DNA of 64,000 nt, taken from positions 5,146,001 through 5,210,000 of the forward strand of contig NZ_CP088952.1 in the NCBI RefSeq assembly GCF_021165955.1. The letters run 5' to 3'. Each line of letters opens with the position of its first letter. The first letter of the stretch is position 1. The notes under the pieces are model-generated. The model worked only from the letters and a program-made list of their open reading frames with translations, had not been told where the DNA came from and searched no databases. The position numbers and the translations under genes were made by a program. Below, piece by piece: positions 6,887 through 16,276 of the stretch. Origin of the DNA: Massilia endophytica. GTDB taxonomy: Bacteria; Pseudomonadota; Gammaproteobacteria; Burkholderiales; Burkholderiaceae_D.

Positions 6887-8992
6887 ATGGCCCGCAAGAC
6901 CCCCATTGAGCGCTACCGCAACATCGGTATCTCCGCTCACATCGACGCCGGTAAGACCACCACTACCGAGCGCGTGCTGTTCTACACCGGCGTGAACCAC
7001 AAGATTGGTGAAGTGCACGACGGCGCAGCCACCATGGACTGGATGGAGCAGGAACAAGAGCGCGGCATCACCATTACCTCCGCAGCGACCACCTGCTTCT
7101 GGAAGGGCATGGCCAACAACTTCCAGCCGCACCACATCAACATCATCGATACCCCGGGCCACGTGGACTTCACCATCGAGGTGGAGCGTTCCATGCGCGT
7201 GCTGGACGGCGCCTGCATGGTGTACTGCGCCGTGGGCGGCGTGCAGCCGCAGTCGGAAACCGTGTGGCGCCAGGCTAACAAGTACAAGGTGCCCCGCCTG
7301 GCCTTCGTGAACAAGATGGACCGTACCGGCGCCAACTTCTTCAAGGTCTACGAGCAGATGCGTGCCCGCCTGAAGGCCAACCCAGTCCTGATCCAGATCC
7401 CGATCGGCGCCGAAGATTCCTTCGCCGGCGTGGTCGACCTGGTCAAGATGAAGGCCATCATCTGGGACGACGCTTCCCAGGGCATGAAGTTCGACTACAA
7501 GGACATCCCATCCGAGCTGCAGGCGCAAGCGCAAGAGTGGCGCGAGAAGATGGTGGAAGCCGCCGCTGAATCCAGCGAAGAGCTGATGAACAAGTACCTG
7601 GAAGAAGGCGATCTGTCGGAAGAAGACATCAAGAAAGCCCTGCGCCAGCGCACCATCGCATCGGAAATCGTGCCGATGCTGTGCGGTACCGCGTTCAAGA
7701 ACAAGGGCGTGCAGGCCATGCTCGACGCCGTGATCGAATACCTGCCGTCGCCAGTGGACATTCCGCCGGTCGCAGGCACCGACGACTCCGAGCAGCCGGC
7801 TACCCGCAAGGCCGCCGACGACGAGAAGTTCTCGGCGCTGGCATTCAAGATCATGACCGACCCGTTCGTCGGCCAGCTGGCCTTCTTCCGCGTGTACTCG
7901 GGCACCATCAACTCCGGCGACACCGTGCTGAACTCGGTGAAGAACCGCAAGGAGCGCCTGGGCCGTATTCTGCAGATGCACGCCAACCAGCGTGAAGAGA
8001 TCAAGGAAGTGCGCGCTGGCGACATCGCCGCTGCCGTGGGCCTGAAAGACGTGACCACCGGTGAAACCCTGTGCGACCCGTCCTCGATGATCATCCTGGA
8101 GCGCATGGAGTTCCCTGAGCCCGTGATCCAGCAGGCCGTCGAGCCGAAGACCAAGGGCGACCAGGAAAAAATGGGCCTGGCGCTGAACCGCCTGGCACAG
8201 GAAGACCCGTCCTTCCGCGTGAAGACCGACGAAGAATCCGGCCAGACCATCATCGGCGGTATGGGCGAGCTGCACCTGGAAATTATCGTGGACCGCATGA
8301 AGCGCGAATTCGGCGTGGAAGCGACCGTCGGCAAGCCACAGGTGGCCTACCGCGAAACCATCCGCAAGACCGTGACCGACGTGGAAGGCAAGTTCGTCAA
8401 GCAGTCCGGCGGCCGCGGCCAGTACGGCCACGCCGTGCTGACCATCGAACCGCAGGAAGCAGGCAAGGGCTTCGAGTTCGTGGACGCCATCAAGGGCGGC
8501 GTGGTGCCGCGCGAGTACATCCCTGCAGTTGAAAAGGGTGTGCGCGAAACCCTGAACACCGGTGTTCTGGCAGGCTACCCAGTGGTGGACGTGAAGGTCA
8601 CCCTGACCTTCGGTTCCTACCACGACGTGGACTCGAACGAAAACGCGTTCCGCATGGCCGGTTCCATGGCATTCAAGGAAGGCTGCCGTAAAGCCTCCCC
8701 GGTGATCCTGGAGCCGATGATGGCCGTGGAAGTGGAAACGCCGGAAGACTACGCCGGTACCGTGATGGGCGACCTGTCGTCCCGCCGCGGTATGGTGCAG
8801 GGCATGGACGAAATCCCGGGCGGCGGCGGCAAGATCATCAAGGCCGAAGTTCCGCTGTCCGAAATGTTCGGTTACTCGACCTCGCTGCGTTCCGCAACCC
8901 AGGGCCGTGCAACCTACACGATGGAATTCAAGCACTACTCCGAGGCGCCCAAGCACGTGATCGACGCGATCGTCACCGCTAAAGCTAAGTAA
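6887..8992 (+). CDS. fusA: Translation elongation factor G
   Basis: GTPase that drives ribosomal translocation and, with RRF, ribosome recycling. 701 residues, the normal length. G1 is AHIDAGKTTTTER near residue 17, G2/switch I contains the RGITI motif, G3 is DTPGHVDFTIEVE, G4 is NKMDRTGA; domains II-V follow, with the domain IV loop and C-terminal region intact. The start ATG has AGGATTA upstream. Followed by tuf after 71 bases containing a hairpin. Confidence 0.99.
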   Translation: MARKTPIERYRNIGISAHIDAGKTTTTERVLFYTGVNHKIGEVHDGAATMDWMEQEQERGITITSAATTCFWKGMANNFQPHHINIIDTPGHVDFTIEVERSMRVLDGACMVYCAVGGVQPQSETVWRQANKYKVPRLAFVNKMDRTGANFFKVYEQMRARLKANPVLIQIPIGAEDSFAGVVDLVKMKAIIWDDASQGMKFDYKDIPSELQAQAQEWREKMVEAAAESSEELMNKYLEEGDLSEEDIKKALRQRTIASEIVPMLCGTAFKNKGVQAMLDAVIEYLPSPVDIPPVAGTDDSEQPATRKAADDEKFSALAFKIMTDPFVGQLAFFRVYSGTINSGDTVLNSVKNRKERLGRILQMHANQREEIKEVRAGDIAAAVGLKDVTTGETLCDPSSMIILERMEFPEPVIQQAVEPKTKGDQEKMGLALNRLAQEDPSFRVKTDEESGQTIIGGMGELHLEIIVDRMKREFGVEATVGKPQVAYRETIRKTVTDVEGKFVKQSGGRGQYGHAVLTIEPQEAGKGFEFVDAIKGGVVPREYIPAVEKGVRETLNTGVLAGYPVVDVKVTLTFGSYHDVDSNENAFRMAGSMAFKEGCRKASPVILEPMMAVEVETPEDYAGTVMGDLSSRRGMVQGMDEIPGGGGKIIKAEVPLSEMFGYSTSLRSATQGRATYTMEFKHYSEAPKHVIDAIVTAKAK

Positions 8993-9004
8993 TCAGTAAT
9001 TGAA

Positions 9005-9027
9005 GGCCGGGGGCGATCCTCCCGGCC
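9005..9027 (+). terminator. Intercistronic hairpin between fusA and tuf
   Basis: GGCCGGG at 9005-9011 pairs with CCCGGCC at 9021-9027 around a 9-base loop. No U run follows, so it is more likely an mRNA processing or stability element than a terminator. Confidence 0.35.
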
Positions 9028-9063
9028 GGCAACCTTAAATCATAGTTCTAAGGAAGAATCAAA

Positions 9064-10254
<1,191 letters not shown>

Positions 10255-10269
10255 TTAAGCTTTGATTGA

Positions 10270-10305
10270 AGCGGGGCCGACCTGTGATATCATGTCGGCC
10301 CCGCT
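10270..10305 (+). terminator. 12-bp hairpin between tuf and rpsJ
   Basis: AGCGGGGCCGAC (10270-10281) pairs perfectly with GTCGGCCCCGCT (10294-10305) around a 12-base loop. Only a mixed AGCAGTACTTTATAC follows, so there is no proper U tract. It sits 58 bases before rpsJ and may act as a rho-dependent stop, an mRNA end-protector or a partial barrier between the str genes and S10. Confidence 0.5.
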
Positions 10306-10363
10306 AGCAGTACTTTATACATTGCCGGGACCCGATTCCGGTTCGTTCTTTTAAGGAAATAGC

Positions 10364-10681
10364 ATGTCCGCTCCAAACCAGAAAATCCGCATTCGCCTGA
10401 AGGCTTTCGACTACAAACTGATCGACCAGTCCGCTCTGGAAATCGTCGACACCGCCAAGCGCACCGGCGCCGTGGTAAAAGGCCCAGTTCCTCTGCCGAC
10501 CCGCATCCAGCGTTACGACGTGCTGCGTTCCCCGCACGTGAACAAGACCTCGCGCGACCAGTTCGAAATCCGCACCCACCAGCGTCTGATGGACATCGTG
10601 GACCCGACCGACAAGACCGTTGACGCGCTGATGAAGCTGGACCTGCCAGCCGGCGTGGACGTCGAAATCAAACTGCAGTAA
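10364..10681 (+). CDS. rpsJ: 30S ribosomal protein S10 / transcription factor NusE
   Basis: Small-subunit head protein that also partners NusB in antitermination. 105 residues with the conserved IRIRLKAFDYKLIDQSA start and the rRNA loop LPTRIQRYDVLRSPHVNK. Ribosome site AAGGAAA at about 10353. Normally the first gene of the S10 operon and followed directly by rplC; here a strong terminator and 24.7 kb of unrelated genes follow, so rpsJ is left as the last gene of the str unit. Confidence 0.99.
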   Translation: MSAPNQKIRIRLKAFDYKLIDQSALEIVDTAKRTGAVVKGPVPLPTRIQRYDVLRSPHVNKTSRDQFEIRTHQRLMDIVDPTDKTVDALMKLDLPAGVDVEIKLQ

Positions 10682-10694
10682 TCGAATTGCGGCA

Positions 10695-10753
10695 GGATGG
10701 CGCAAGCCATCCGCCAGGAAAAGCCGGCCCCGCTCACGCGGGCCGGCTTTTTT
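10695..10753 (+). terminator. Strong intrinsic terminator after rpsJ, preceded by a GCAA-loop hairpin
   Basis: AAGCCGGCCC at 10721-10730 pairs with GGGCCGGCTT at 10740-10749 and is followed by a T run to 10753. Just upstream, GGATGGC/GCCATCC (10695-10712) closes a GCAA tetraloop. The pair makes a real end of transcription between S10 and the accessory block. Confidence 0.88.
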
Positions 10754-10764
10754 GTTAATAAGTG

Positions 10765-10794
10765 TTTACTTAGGAATCCTGAGTAATGTAGAAT
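10765..10794 (+). promoter_or_regulatory. Promoter of the MarR gene with candidate AGGANTCCT operator
   Basis: A TTTACT (-35-like, 10765-10770) and TAGAAT (-10, 10789-10794) with an 18-base spacer. The palindrome AGGAATCCT (10772-10780) sits inside the spacer. The same AGGANTCCT core recurs at 11477-11485 before the gene this regulator probably controls. The ATG is only six bases beyond the -10 box, so the mRNA would be leaderless or nearly so. Confidence 0.5.
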
Positions 10795-10800
10795 GGTTTT

Positions 10801-11454
10801 ATGGAAATTAAACCGGAAACGCCGTGGGACGGCACGCCAGACCTTTCGGCCCGCATCATTGTGGCCTTGGGCCGCATTTCGAGCGTGCTGCGGGCCGGCG
10901 TGTGGGAGTTCGCGACAGCTGAAAACCTGAATCCGGCGCAGGCCGAAATCCTGCAGCTGCTCCGGGGCCGCACGCATGGGGTAAGGCTGTCCTGGCTGGC
11001 GACCCAGCTGTCGGTATCGCCTGCGAGCGCCAGCGATTCCGTGGCTGCCCTCGTGCAGAAAGGGCTGGTGCGCAAGGACCGCGCGGACGACGACCAGCGC
11101 GCGCGGGCCCTGTGGCTGACGGAGCAGGGCAGCGCTCTGGCGGACAGGATGGCCAAGGCCCTGGGCTTTGCGGACGATGCCGCTGCCGCTCTCGACCGCC
11201 AGGTCCAGCAGAACCTGCTGGTCGGCCTGTTCAAACTGATTGCCGAATTGCAGAAGACCGACCGCTTCCCCGCCATGCGCGCCTGCCTGTCCTGCCGCTT
11301 CTTCGAAGCCAACGCCTTCCCGGGCAGCCCGGCGCCGCATCACTGTGGCCTCGTGAAGGCTCCCCTGCCGATCGCCTTCCTGCGCATCGACTGTGCCGAG
11401 CACGAACCGGCGGACGCGCTCACGGAGCGCAGAAACTGGGCAAGCTTCGCCTGA
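10801..11454 (+). CDS. MarR-family regulator with cysteine-rich C-terminal extension
   Basis: A 217-residue repressor. Residues about 20-150 form a winged-helix MarR domain (recognition region LSVSPASASDSVAALVQKGLVRKDRADDDQRARAL). The last 60 residues are an addition to the usual 140-150 residue fold and contain CLSC, then a single Cys before GLVKAP and another in RIDCAEHE: four cysteines with a His that could bind a metal, an iron-sulfur cluster or sense thiol oxidation. Its neighbour is an AhpD-like CxxC enzyme with the same operator core, so a redox sensor controlling a redox enzyme is the natural reading (inference). No ribosome site is visible. Confidence 0.85.
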   Translation: MEIKPETPWDGTPDLSARIIVALGRISSVLRAGVWEFATAENLNPAQAEILQLLRGRTHGVRLSWLATQLSVSPASASDSVAALVQKGLVRKDRADDDQRARALWLTEQGSALADRMAKALGFADDAAAALDRQVQQNLLVGLFKLIAELQKTDRFPAMRACLSCRFFEANAFPGSPAPHHCGLVKAPLPIAFLRIDCAEHEPADALTERRNWASFA

Positions 11455-11475
11455 AATTTTTTTGAAGTCTATCTT

Positions 11476-11486
11476 TAGGACTCCTA
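11476..11486 (+). promoter_or_regulatory. Candidate MarR operator before the AhpD-like gene
   Basis: TAGGACTCCTA is a perfect odd-centred palindrome, sharing AGGANTCCT with the site before the MarR gene (10772-10780). TTGAAG at 11462-11467 and TACTGA at 11485-11490 would be promoter elements with a 17-base spacer, putting the operator between them; the -10 is weak. Confidence 0.45.
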
Positions 11487-11544
11487 CTGATAAGTGCCTG
11501 GCCCGCCTTGTCAGTCCCCCAACGGCCACATGAAAGGAAATCGT

Positions 11545-12087
11545 ATGTCCCGCGTAGAACTTCTCTCTTCCGAAAACGCTCCCGGCGCATCGCGCCAACT
11601 GCTGGAGCAAGTGCATGGCGCCTTCGGCGCGACACCGAACATGTTCCGCGCCGTCGCTAACTCGCCAGCGGCGCTTGCGAGCATGTGGGGCAGCTTCGGC
11701 GCCCTTGGCGGCAGCACGCTGGGCGCGAAGCTGGGCGAGCAGATCGCCGTGGCGGTCGCCGATCTGAACGACTGCGAATACTGCCTGGCTGCGCACACTG
11801 TCCTTGGCCGCAAGGCTGGCGCAAGCGCCGAGGAAATGGCGGCAGCGCAGGCTGGCCAGTCGCACGATCCGAAAACCGCTGCGGCGCTGAGCTTCGCCAG
11901 CAAGGTGGTAAAGCAGCGCGCAAAGATTGGGGCAGACGATGTCGCGGCGCTGCGCCAGGCTGGTTATGGCGATGGCGAGATCGTGGAAATCATGGCCCAC
12001 ATCGCGCTCAATCTCTTCACGAACTATGTGAACGTCGCCTTCGCCGTGCCGGTCGACTTCCCGCAAGTGAAGCTGAGCGCCAAATGA
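11545..12087 (+). CDS. Carboxymuconolactone decarboxylase / AhpD-like family protein
   Basis: A 180-residue all-helical protein of the AhpD-like fold. The redox motif is CEYCLAAHT near residue 76: two cysteines spaced CxxC with the following His, as in alkylhydroperoxidase-type members; such proteins reduce peroxides or act as thiol carriers. The internal ATG at 11545 is chosen because it has GAAAGGAAA upstream and gives the family N-terminus. Likely regulated by the MarR protein at 10801-11454 through the shared operator. Confidence 0.9.
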   Translation: MSRVELLSSENAPGASRQLLEQVHGAFGATPNMFRAVANSPAALASMWGSFGALGGSTLGAKLGEQIAVAVADLNDCEYCLAAHTVLGRKAGASAEEMAAAQAGQSHDPKTAAALSFASKVVKQRAKIGADDVAALRQAGYGDGEIVEIMAHIALNLFTNYVNVAFAVPVDFPQVKLSAK

Positions 12088-12111
12088 TCCCGGGGACCGC
12101 GGGCTGCCAAG

Positions 12112-13002
12112 CTAGCGGTTTGCTGCCGCGGAGGCGCTCGCGATCCCGACTTCCGCGAGGGCCTCGATGATGTCGGGTATGCGTTGCGGCCCTCGCCAGC
12201 CGTGCAATGTCCGCTTCAGCACACCGTCCTTGAAGAAGTAGAAGACCGGGGTCTCCTTCGTGTCCAGTTCGGGCCATTGACTGTTCTGGTGCAGAACGCT
12301 CATTGGAAACTTCGGGTGATCCTTGTTCCAGTCATGCCAAAGCTTGAGCGTCAGGTCGCCGGTCTGCGGAATGACCCATGTGCTGTAACGCTGAAGCGTG
12401 TCGGCAAGGGCGGCGTTCTGCGCGAGATCGCTTGCCGCCCTGGGTGTGAAATGGCATTGCGGGTGGCCGACGACAAGCACATAGCCTCCCTTCGGAAACG
12501 CGAAGGATTGCATCGACAGGCCTGAGTCCTTGGCTACATGGAGCGCCCGGTCCACTCCTTCCGATGCGGGCAGCGCGAGGACATCGCTCGCAAGACCGTG
12601 CCTTCGCTTGAAGCGCTCGAGGTGCTCACCCAGATGGGCGGCCGCAAATGCTTGGAGCACGCGCGCCCCGTCTTCGGAAGTCAGCTTTCCCCGGCGGGCC
12701 AGTTCATCGGCCGCCGCTTCCAGGCGTTCGGCAGCCTGTCGACCGGGCACGTACGAGGCCACGATGTACAAGGCCTTGAACAGTTGCGCCAGATCGCCGG
12801 TGGCCATGCTTTGCGGCTGCAATTGCGACATCGTCGCCAGCGATTTCCTGCAATACTCGTCCACGCCAATGTCCATGCTCTGCGCCAGCTCGCCGTAGCG
12901 CTTCAGGAACTCCTGCACGACGCTGGCGGCCTGCGCTGACGGATTGAAAGCCAGCCCAGCAAGCAGCAATGAGGCAGACATCAGCAAGGCGCGGGTTCTC
13001 AT
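12112..13002 (-). CDS. Secreted thioredoxin-fold-like protein without CxxC (hypothetical)
   Basis: A 296-residue protein with a signal peptide (MRTRALLMSASLLLAGLAFN..., cleavage after AQA). Residues 27-150 are helical with no family I recognise. Residues 165-290 resemble a thioredoxin-like half: YVLVVGHPQCHFTPRA, where thioredoxins have WCxxC, and a later ETPVFYFFKDGVLKRTLHGW resembling the cis-Pro strand and following beta-hairpin. Only one Cys remains in the active-site region, so disulfide reduction in the ordinary sense is unlikely. It is convergent with the AhpD-like gene. Confidence 0.75.
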   Translation of the reverse strand: MRTRALLMSASLLLAGLAFNPSAQAASVVQEFLKRYGELAQSMDIGVDEYCRKSLATMSQLQPQSMATGDLAQLFKALYIVASYVPGRQAAERLEAAADELARRGKLTSEDGARVLQAFAAAHLGEHLERFKRRHGLASDVLALPASEGVDRALHVAKDSGLSMQSFAFPKGGYVLVVGHPQCHFTPRAASDLAQNAALADTLQRYSTWVIPQTGDLTLKLWHDWNKDHPKFPMSVLHQNSQWPELDTKETPVFYFFKDGVLKRTLHGWRGPQRIPDIIEALAEVGIASASAAANR

Positions 13003-13014
13003 GATCGTGGGCCC

Positions 13015-13482
13015 TCAGGCTGGTTTGTTAAGCATCAGCCAGAATACGGCGACGAGAGCGCTGAAAGCGGGAATGCCAAGCAGGACCCACAGCCGCGCAT
13101 GCTGCCAATACAGCGGCGGCAGCGGCTCGCCTGAGGCATCGGCGGCCCGTGCGATGTCGCGCATCCGGATCTGGAGCCAGACCACGGGAAGCCAGCAGGC
13201 GCCTGCCAGCAGGTAGAGAAGCAGCGAATACAGAAGCCAGGCGCTGGTCAGGGGATATCCTGCGACCAGCGCCATGGCGATGCCTGTCACTGGCTGCACG
13301 ATCACGGCGGGCGTGGTGAAAATCCAGTCGGCCAGCACCGTGCGTTCGGTGACGATGCGGATGGCGCGCACGTCGCCGCTGCGGTCCGTGATCCACTTGA
13401 AGAAGGCGATGCCCATGCCTGTCCCGAAGAGGACAGTGGAGCTGAGGACGTGCAGGAGCTTCAGCAGCATGTAGAGGCTCAT
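13015..13482 (-). CDS. DUF2269-like integral membrane protein
   Basis: A 155-residue protein, MSLYMLLKLLHVLSSTVLFG, with four predicted membrane helices (about 5-25, 50-72, 78-100, 130-150). A conserved His in the first helix and the surrounding pattern are typical of the DUF2269 family, whose function is unknown. The ATG overlaps the TGA of the reductase gene (ATGA), showing translational coupling with 13479-14579; the two are probably one functional unit. Confidence 0.82.
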   Translation of the reverse strand: MSLYMLLKLLHVLSSTVLFGTGMGIAFFKWITDRSGDVRAIRIVTERTVLADWIFTTPAVIVQPVTGIAMALVAGYPLTSAWLLYSLLLYLLAGACWLPVVWLQIRMRDIARAADASGEPLPPLYWQHARLWVLLGIPAFSALVAVFWLMLNKPA

Positions 13483-14579
13483 GCGGGGACCTCGCGCACA
13501 TCGAGGCCCTTCAGCGCGCCCAGGTATTCCTCCACGCTGAGCAATCCAACGCAGGGCATGGCGCCGCGCGGCAGCGCATCGCCGCGTGCGAGCTTGCGGG
13601 CCAGTGCAATGGCGGCCCCGCAGGGAATGTGCGGCCCGTGGTTGCGCGCTGCCAGCACATGCCAGTGCAAGGCGAGCGGCGCGCCATCGTGGCCGACGCC
13701 CTCCATCTCCACGAACATGCCGCCCTTGTCGCTGACCAGCGGCTCCATCCAGCGGGCGATGCGGTGCAGAGGGCGCGCCCAGCTGCGCATGCTGCGCAGC
13801 AGCCCGAAGCGCACGCCTTGCGCGCCTGCCCATACGACGAGGTGGCCGAGCATGCTGGCGAAGCCCGCCTGAAAGCTCACGGAACGAAGCTGGGGATAGC
13901 GCTGAGGGAACAGCACGAGGTCGGGCACGTCGCAGGCGCCCAGCAGGCGGTTGCCGACTGGATGGGGAAAGCGGTAGCGCTCCAGGCCCAGCCAGCCGCG
14001 CGCGGAACGCCATTGGCCGTCGTGCAAGCGAGTAAAAGGTTTGCCGCAATAGGAGAAGATGCCCGTCATGGTCGCCAGCCCCGGCGAGCGCGCGCCCGAG
14101 GCGATGCCGTGCCGTATGCGCTCCAGGCGGGCGAAGCGCGGCGCGTAGCGGTCCACCACCGCGGAAGACAGGGCGGGAAGTGAACTGGCGCCGCTGGTCA
14201 CCAGTACACCCCGTGCGGCCGCTTCCGCATTCAGGCTGCCGATATTGGCAACGAAGTCGCGCCCATCGGCCAGGTCGATATAGTTGGCGCCTGCCGCGAT
14301 GGCGGCCTTCGCAACAGCGTAATCCTGCCCCTGGAATGGTCCCGCGGTATGGATCACCGTGTTCACCTGCAGCTCGGCCAGGCGCTGCGCCAGCGCAGGA
14401 TCGCGCGCATCAATCCCGACGGCGTGGGTGTGACCGAGCCCCAACTCGTCGCACAAGGATCGCGCCTTCGCGAGCTGGCGCCCGCCTATCAGCAGGCGAA
14501 TATCTTCGTTCCCATGCAGCGCAGCGCAAATCCGCCCGCCGAAAAATCCGTAGCCACCCAGAACGAGTATTGTGTGCAT
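13479..14579 (-). CDS. Saccharopine-dehydrogenase-like NAD(P)-binding protein
   Basis: A 366-residue oxidoreductase-like protein. The N-terminus is a Rossmann fold with the dinucleotide loop GGYGFFGGRI at residues 8-17, then HTAGPFQGQDYAVAKAA and YIDLADGRDFV, which are typical of saccharopine-dehydrogenase-like reductases acting outside lysine metabolism. The middle and C-terminal parts are less conserved. No substrate can be read. Coupled by a 4-base overlap to the membrane protein gene downstream. Confidence 0.85.
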   Translation of the reverse strand: MHTILVLGGYGFFGGRICAALHGNEDIRLLIGGRQLAKARSLCDELGLGHTHAVGIDARDPALAQRLAELQVNTVIHTAGPFQGQDYAVAKAAIAAGANYIDLADGRDFVANIGSLNAEAAARGVLVTSGASSLPALSSAVVDRYAPRFARLERIRHGIASGARSPGLATMTGIFSYCGKPFTRLHDGQWRSARGWLGLERYRFPHPVGNRLLGACDVPDLVLFPQRYPQLRSVSFQAGFASMLGHLVVWAGAQGVRFGLLRSMRSWARPLHRIARWMEPLVSDKGGMFVEMEGVGHDGAPLALHWHVLAARNHGPHIPCGAAIALARKLARGDALPRGAMPCVGLLSVEEYLGALKGLDVREVPA

Positions 14580-14598
14580 CAGCCGATTATAAGCCTGA

Positions 14599-15231
14599 TC
14601 AATTCCCCTCTGCCGTGGTCAGCAGGCGCAGACCGAGCGCGCCGACGGCGACAGCTGCGAACCGGTCGATGAGTGTTTTCGAGCGCAGGTAGAGCGCGCG
14701 GGGCGCTTTGCTCGAAAAGCAGAGTGCTACGGTGCCATACCAGCCCGCCTCGACGCAGAATACCAGCACAGGCAATGCCACCGTTATCCAGAAGGGAGGG
14801 CGGGCTGGTAGCAGGGCAGCGAAAATACTGCCGTAGACCAGCGCTGTTTTGGGGTTGGTGAGCTGGGTGCCCAAGCCTGTGCGGAATGAGCGCAACAGCG
14901 AGCGCTGCGCCTCCAGTGCGTCCTCGTTCATGACCAGGGGCTTCGGAGCTCCCCGCCAGATTTGCCATGCAAGGTAGAGCAGGTAGGCGCCGCCAGCGGC
15001 CTTCAATATGGCGTACAGCCATCCGACTGTGGCCAGCAGCGAATATAGGCCCAGTACGGCGAGAAGACTGAACAGCATCCCTCCGGCACCCATGCCCGCT
15101 GCGGTAGCGAGGCCGTCGCCGCGCGACAGGCCAACAGCATTGCGTGCCACCAGCACAAAGCTGGGACCAGGGCTCATTGCGCCAAGCAGCAGGGCGGCCA
15201 GAATTGCGCCGAGTGCGCCGAGTGTCGTCAT
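14599..15231 (-). CDS. LysE/RhtB-family amino acid exporter
   Basis: A 210-residue inner-membrane exporter with six hydrophobic segments and the family features GAMSPGPSFVLVARNAV near residue 20 and TQLTNPKTALVYGSIF near residue 125. The ATG at 15231 is preferred over one four codons upstream because GGAG lies six bases before it. It is divergent from a LysR gene at 15318, the usual layout of an exporter under its own regulator. The exported amino acid is unknown. Confidence 0.9.
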   Translation of the reverse strand: MTTLGALGAILAALLLGAMSPGPSFVLVARNAVGLSRGDGLATAAGMGAGGMLFSLLAVLGLYSLLATVGWLYAILKAAGGAYLLYLAWQIWRGAPKPLVMNEDALEAQRSLLRSFRTGLGTQLTNPKTALVYGSIFAALLPARPPFWITVALPVLVFCVEAGWYGTVALCFSSKAPRALYLRSKTLIDRFAAVAVGALGLRLLTTAEGN

Positions 15232-15317
15232 GTGCGTCTCCATGAATGTGGTGGAGCTCGAGTATGACGTGCGGCGTGTTGATAAGATAGCGCACCGATC
15301 GATATGGAGGTGTGAAT

Positions 15318-16199
15318 ATGGATCACAGCAAAGAATCACGGCCGCCCTTGGCCAACCTCGAAACAGTGTGCCTGGTTGCGCGTACCGGCTCGCTGACCGC
15401 GGCGGCCGGCCACGCGGGTTTGACTCATGGGGCGGTCAGCCGCCGGGTAGCGGCAGTGGAGAATTGGCTGGGGACAGCCCTGTTCGAGCGCCACGGGCGG
15501 GGTGTGCGGCTTACGCCTGAAGGGCAGCGCCTGGTTGCACGCTTCGATCAGGCCTTCGGCATTATTGACGCGGCGGCCGACCAGTGGCGGCTCCGCGGCG
15601 GCACAGGAGTGGTCAAGCTAAGCGCGGGCGCTTCCTTCGCACGGCTATGGCTCCTGCAGCGCCTGCGGCAGATCGAAGAAGGCGAACCGCGTCTCCGCAT
15701 TGAGCTGCAGATCGGCTATCTGAATGCCGATGTGGCGGCAGGCGAGGCCGACATGGCGGTGCGCTATGGGACAGGCCAGTGGCCCGGAGTCGATGCGGAG
15801 CTTCTCATGAGCGAACAGCTGTTTCCCGTTGCGAGTCCGGCGCTGGCGGCGAAGGCCAACCGCGCGAGTGGCGCCGGCCTGCTCGACTTCCCCTTGCTCC
15901 ACGACTCTGACCTGAGCGGGTGGCGGGCATGGGCCTCGGAACACGGCGTTGCACTTCGGCCGCGCAGCCAGGACCGCCGTTTCGAGGACTATTCCACGGT
16001 GCTCGCAGCTGCCGAGGCGGGACTTGGCTTGGCACTCGCGCGGTCCCCACTGGCAAACGATTTTCTGGCGCGCGGAACTCTGGTGCGCGTGAAACGAGCC
16101 CAGGTTCCCAATCCCCTGTCCTTCTATCTCGTCACAGCGCGCAAGGAGCAGCGCCCCGCCGTGCTTGCCGCCATTAGCCGTATCAAGGCCTTACTTTGA
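15318..16199 (+). CDS. LysR-family transcriptional regulator
   Basis: A 293-residue regulator. The helix-turn-helix is in residues about 10-70 (LETVCLVARTGSLTAAAGHAG, then GAVSRRVAAVENWLGTALFERHGRGVRLTPEG), followed by the effector-binding domain. The sequence is nearest the GcvA-like branch. The ATG at 15318 is chosen over the GTG at 15312 because GGAGG ends eight bases before it. Divergent from the LysE exporter; the 86 bases between should hold its binding site, which I could not pin down. The effector is probably the exported amino acid (inference). Confidence 0.92.
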   Translation: MDHSKESRPPLANLETVCLVARTGSLTAAAGHAGLTHGAVSRRVAAVENWLGTALFERHGRGVRLTPEGQRLVARFDQAFGIIDAAADQWRLRGGTGVVKLSAGASFARLWLLQRLRQIEEGEPRLRIELQIGYLNADVAAGEADMAVRYGTGQWPGVDAELLMSEQLFPVASPALAAKANRASGAGLLDFPLLHDSDLSGWRAWASEHGVALRPRSQDRRFEDYSTVLAAAEAGLGLALARSPLANDFLARGTLVRVKRAQVPNPLSFYLVTARKEQRPAVLAAISRIKALL

Positions 16200-16276
16200 T
16201 GGCCTGCGTCAGACTGTTGTGAACGCGACATTGGAGAGTGTGAAATAAAGTTGTCTGATAGCTAGTGCGGAGTACA

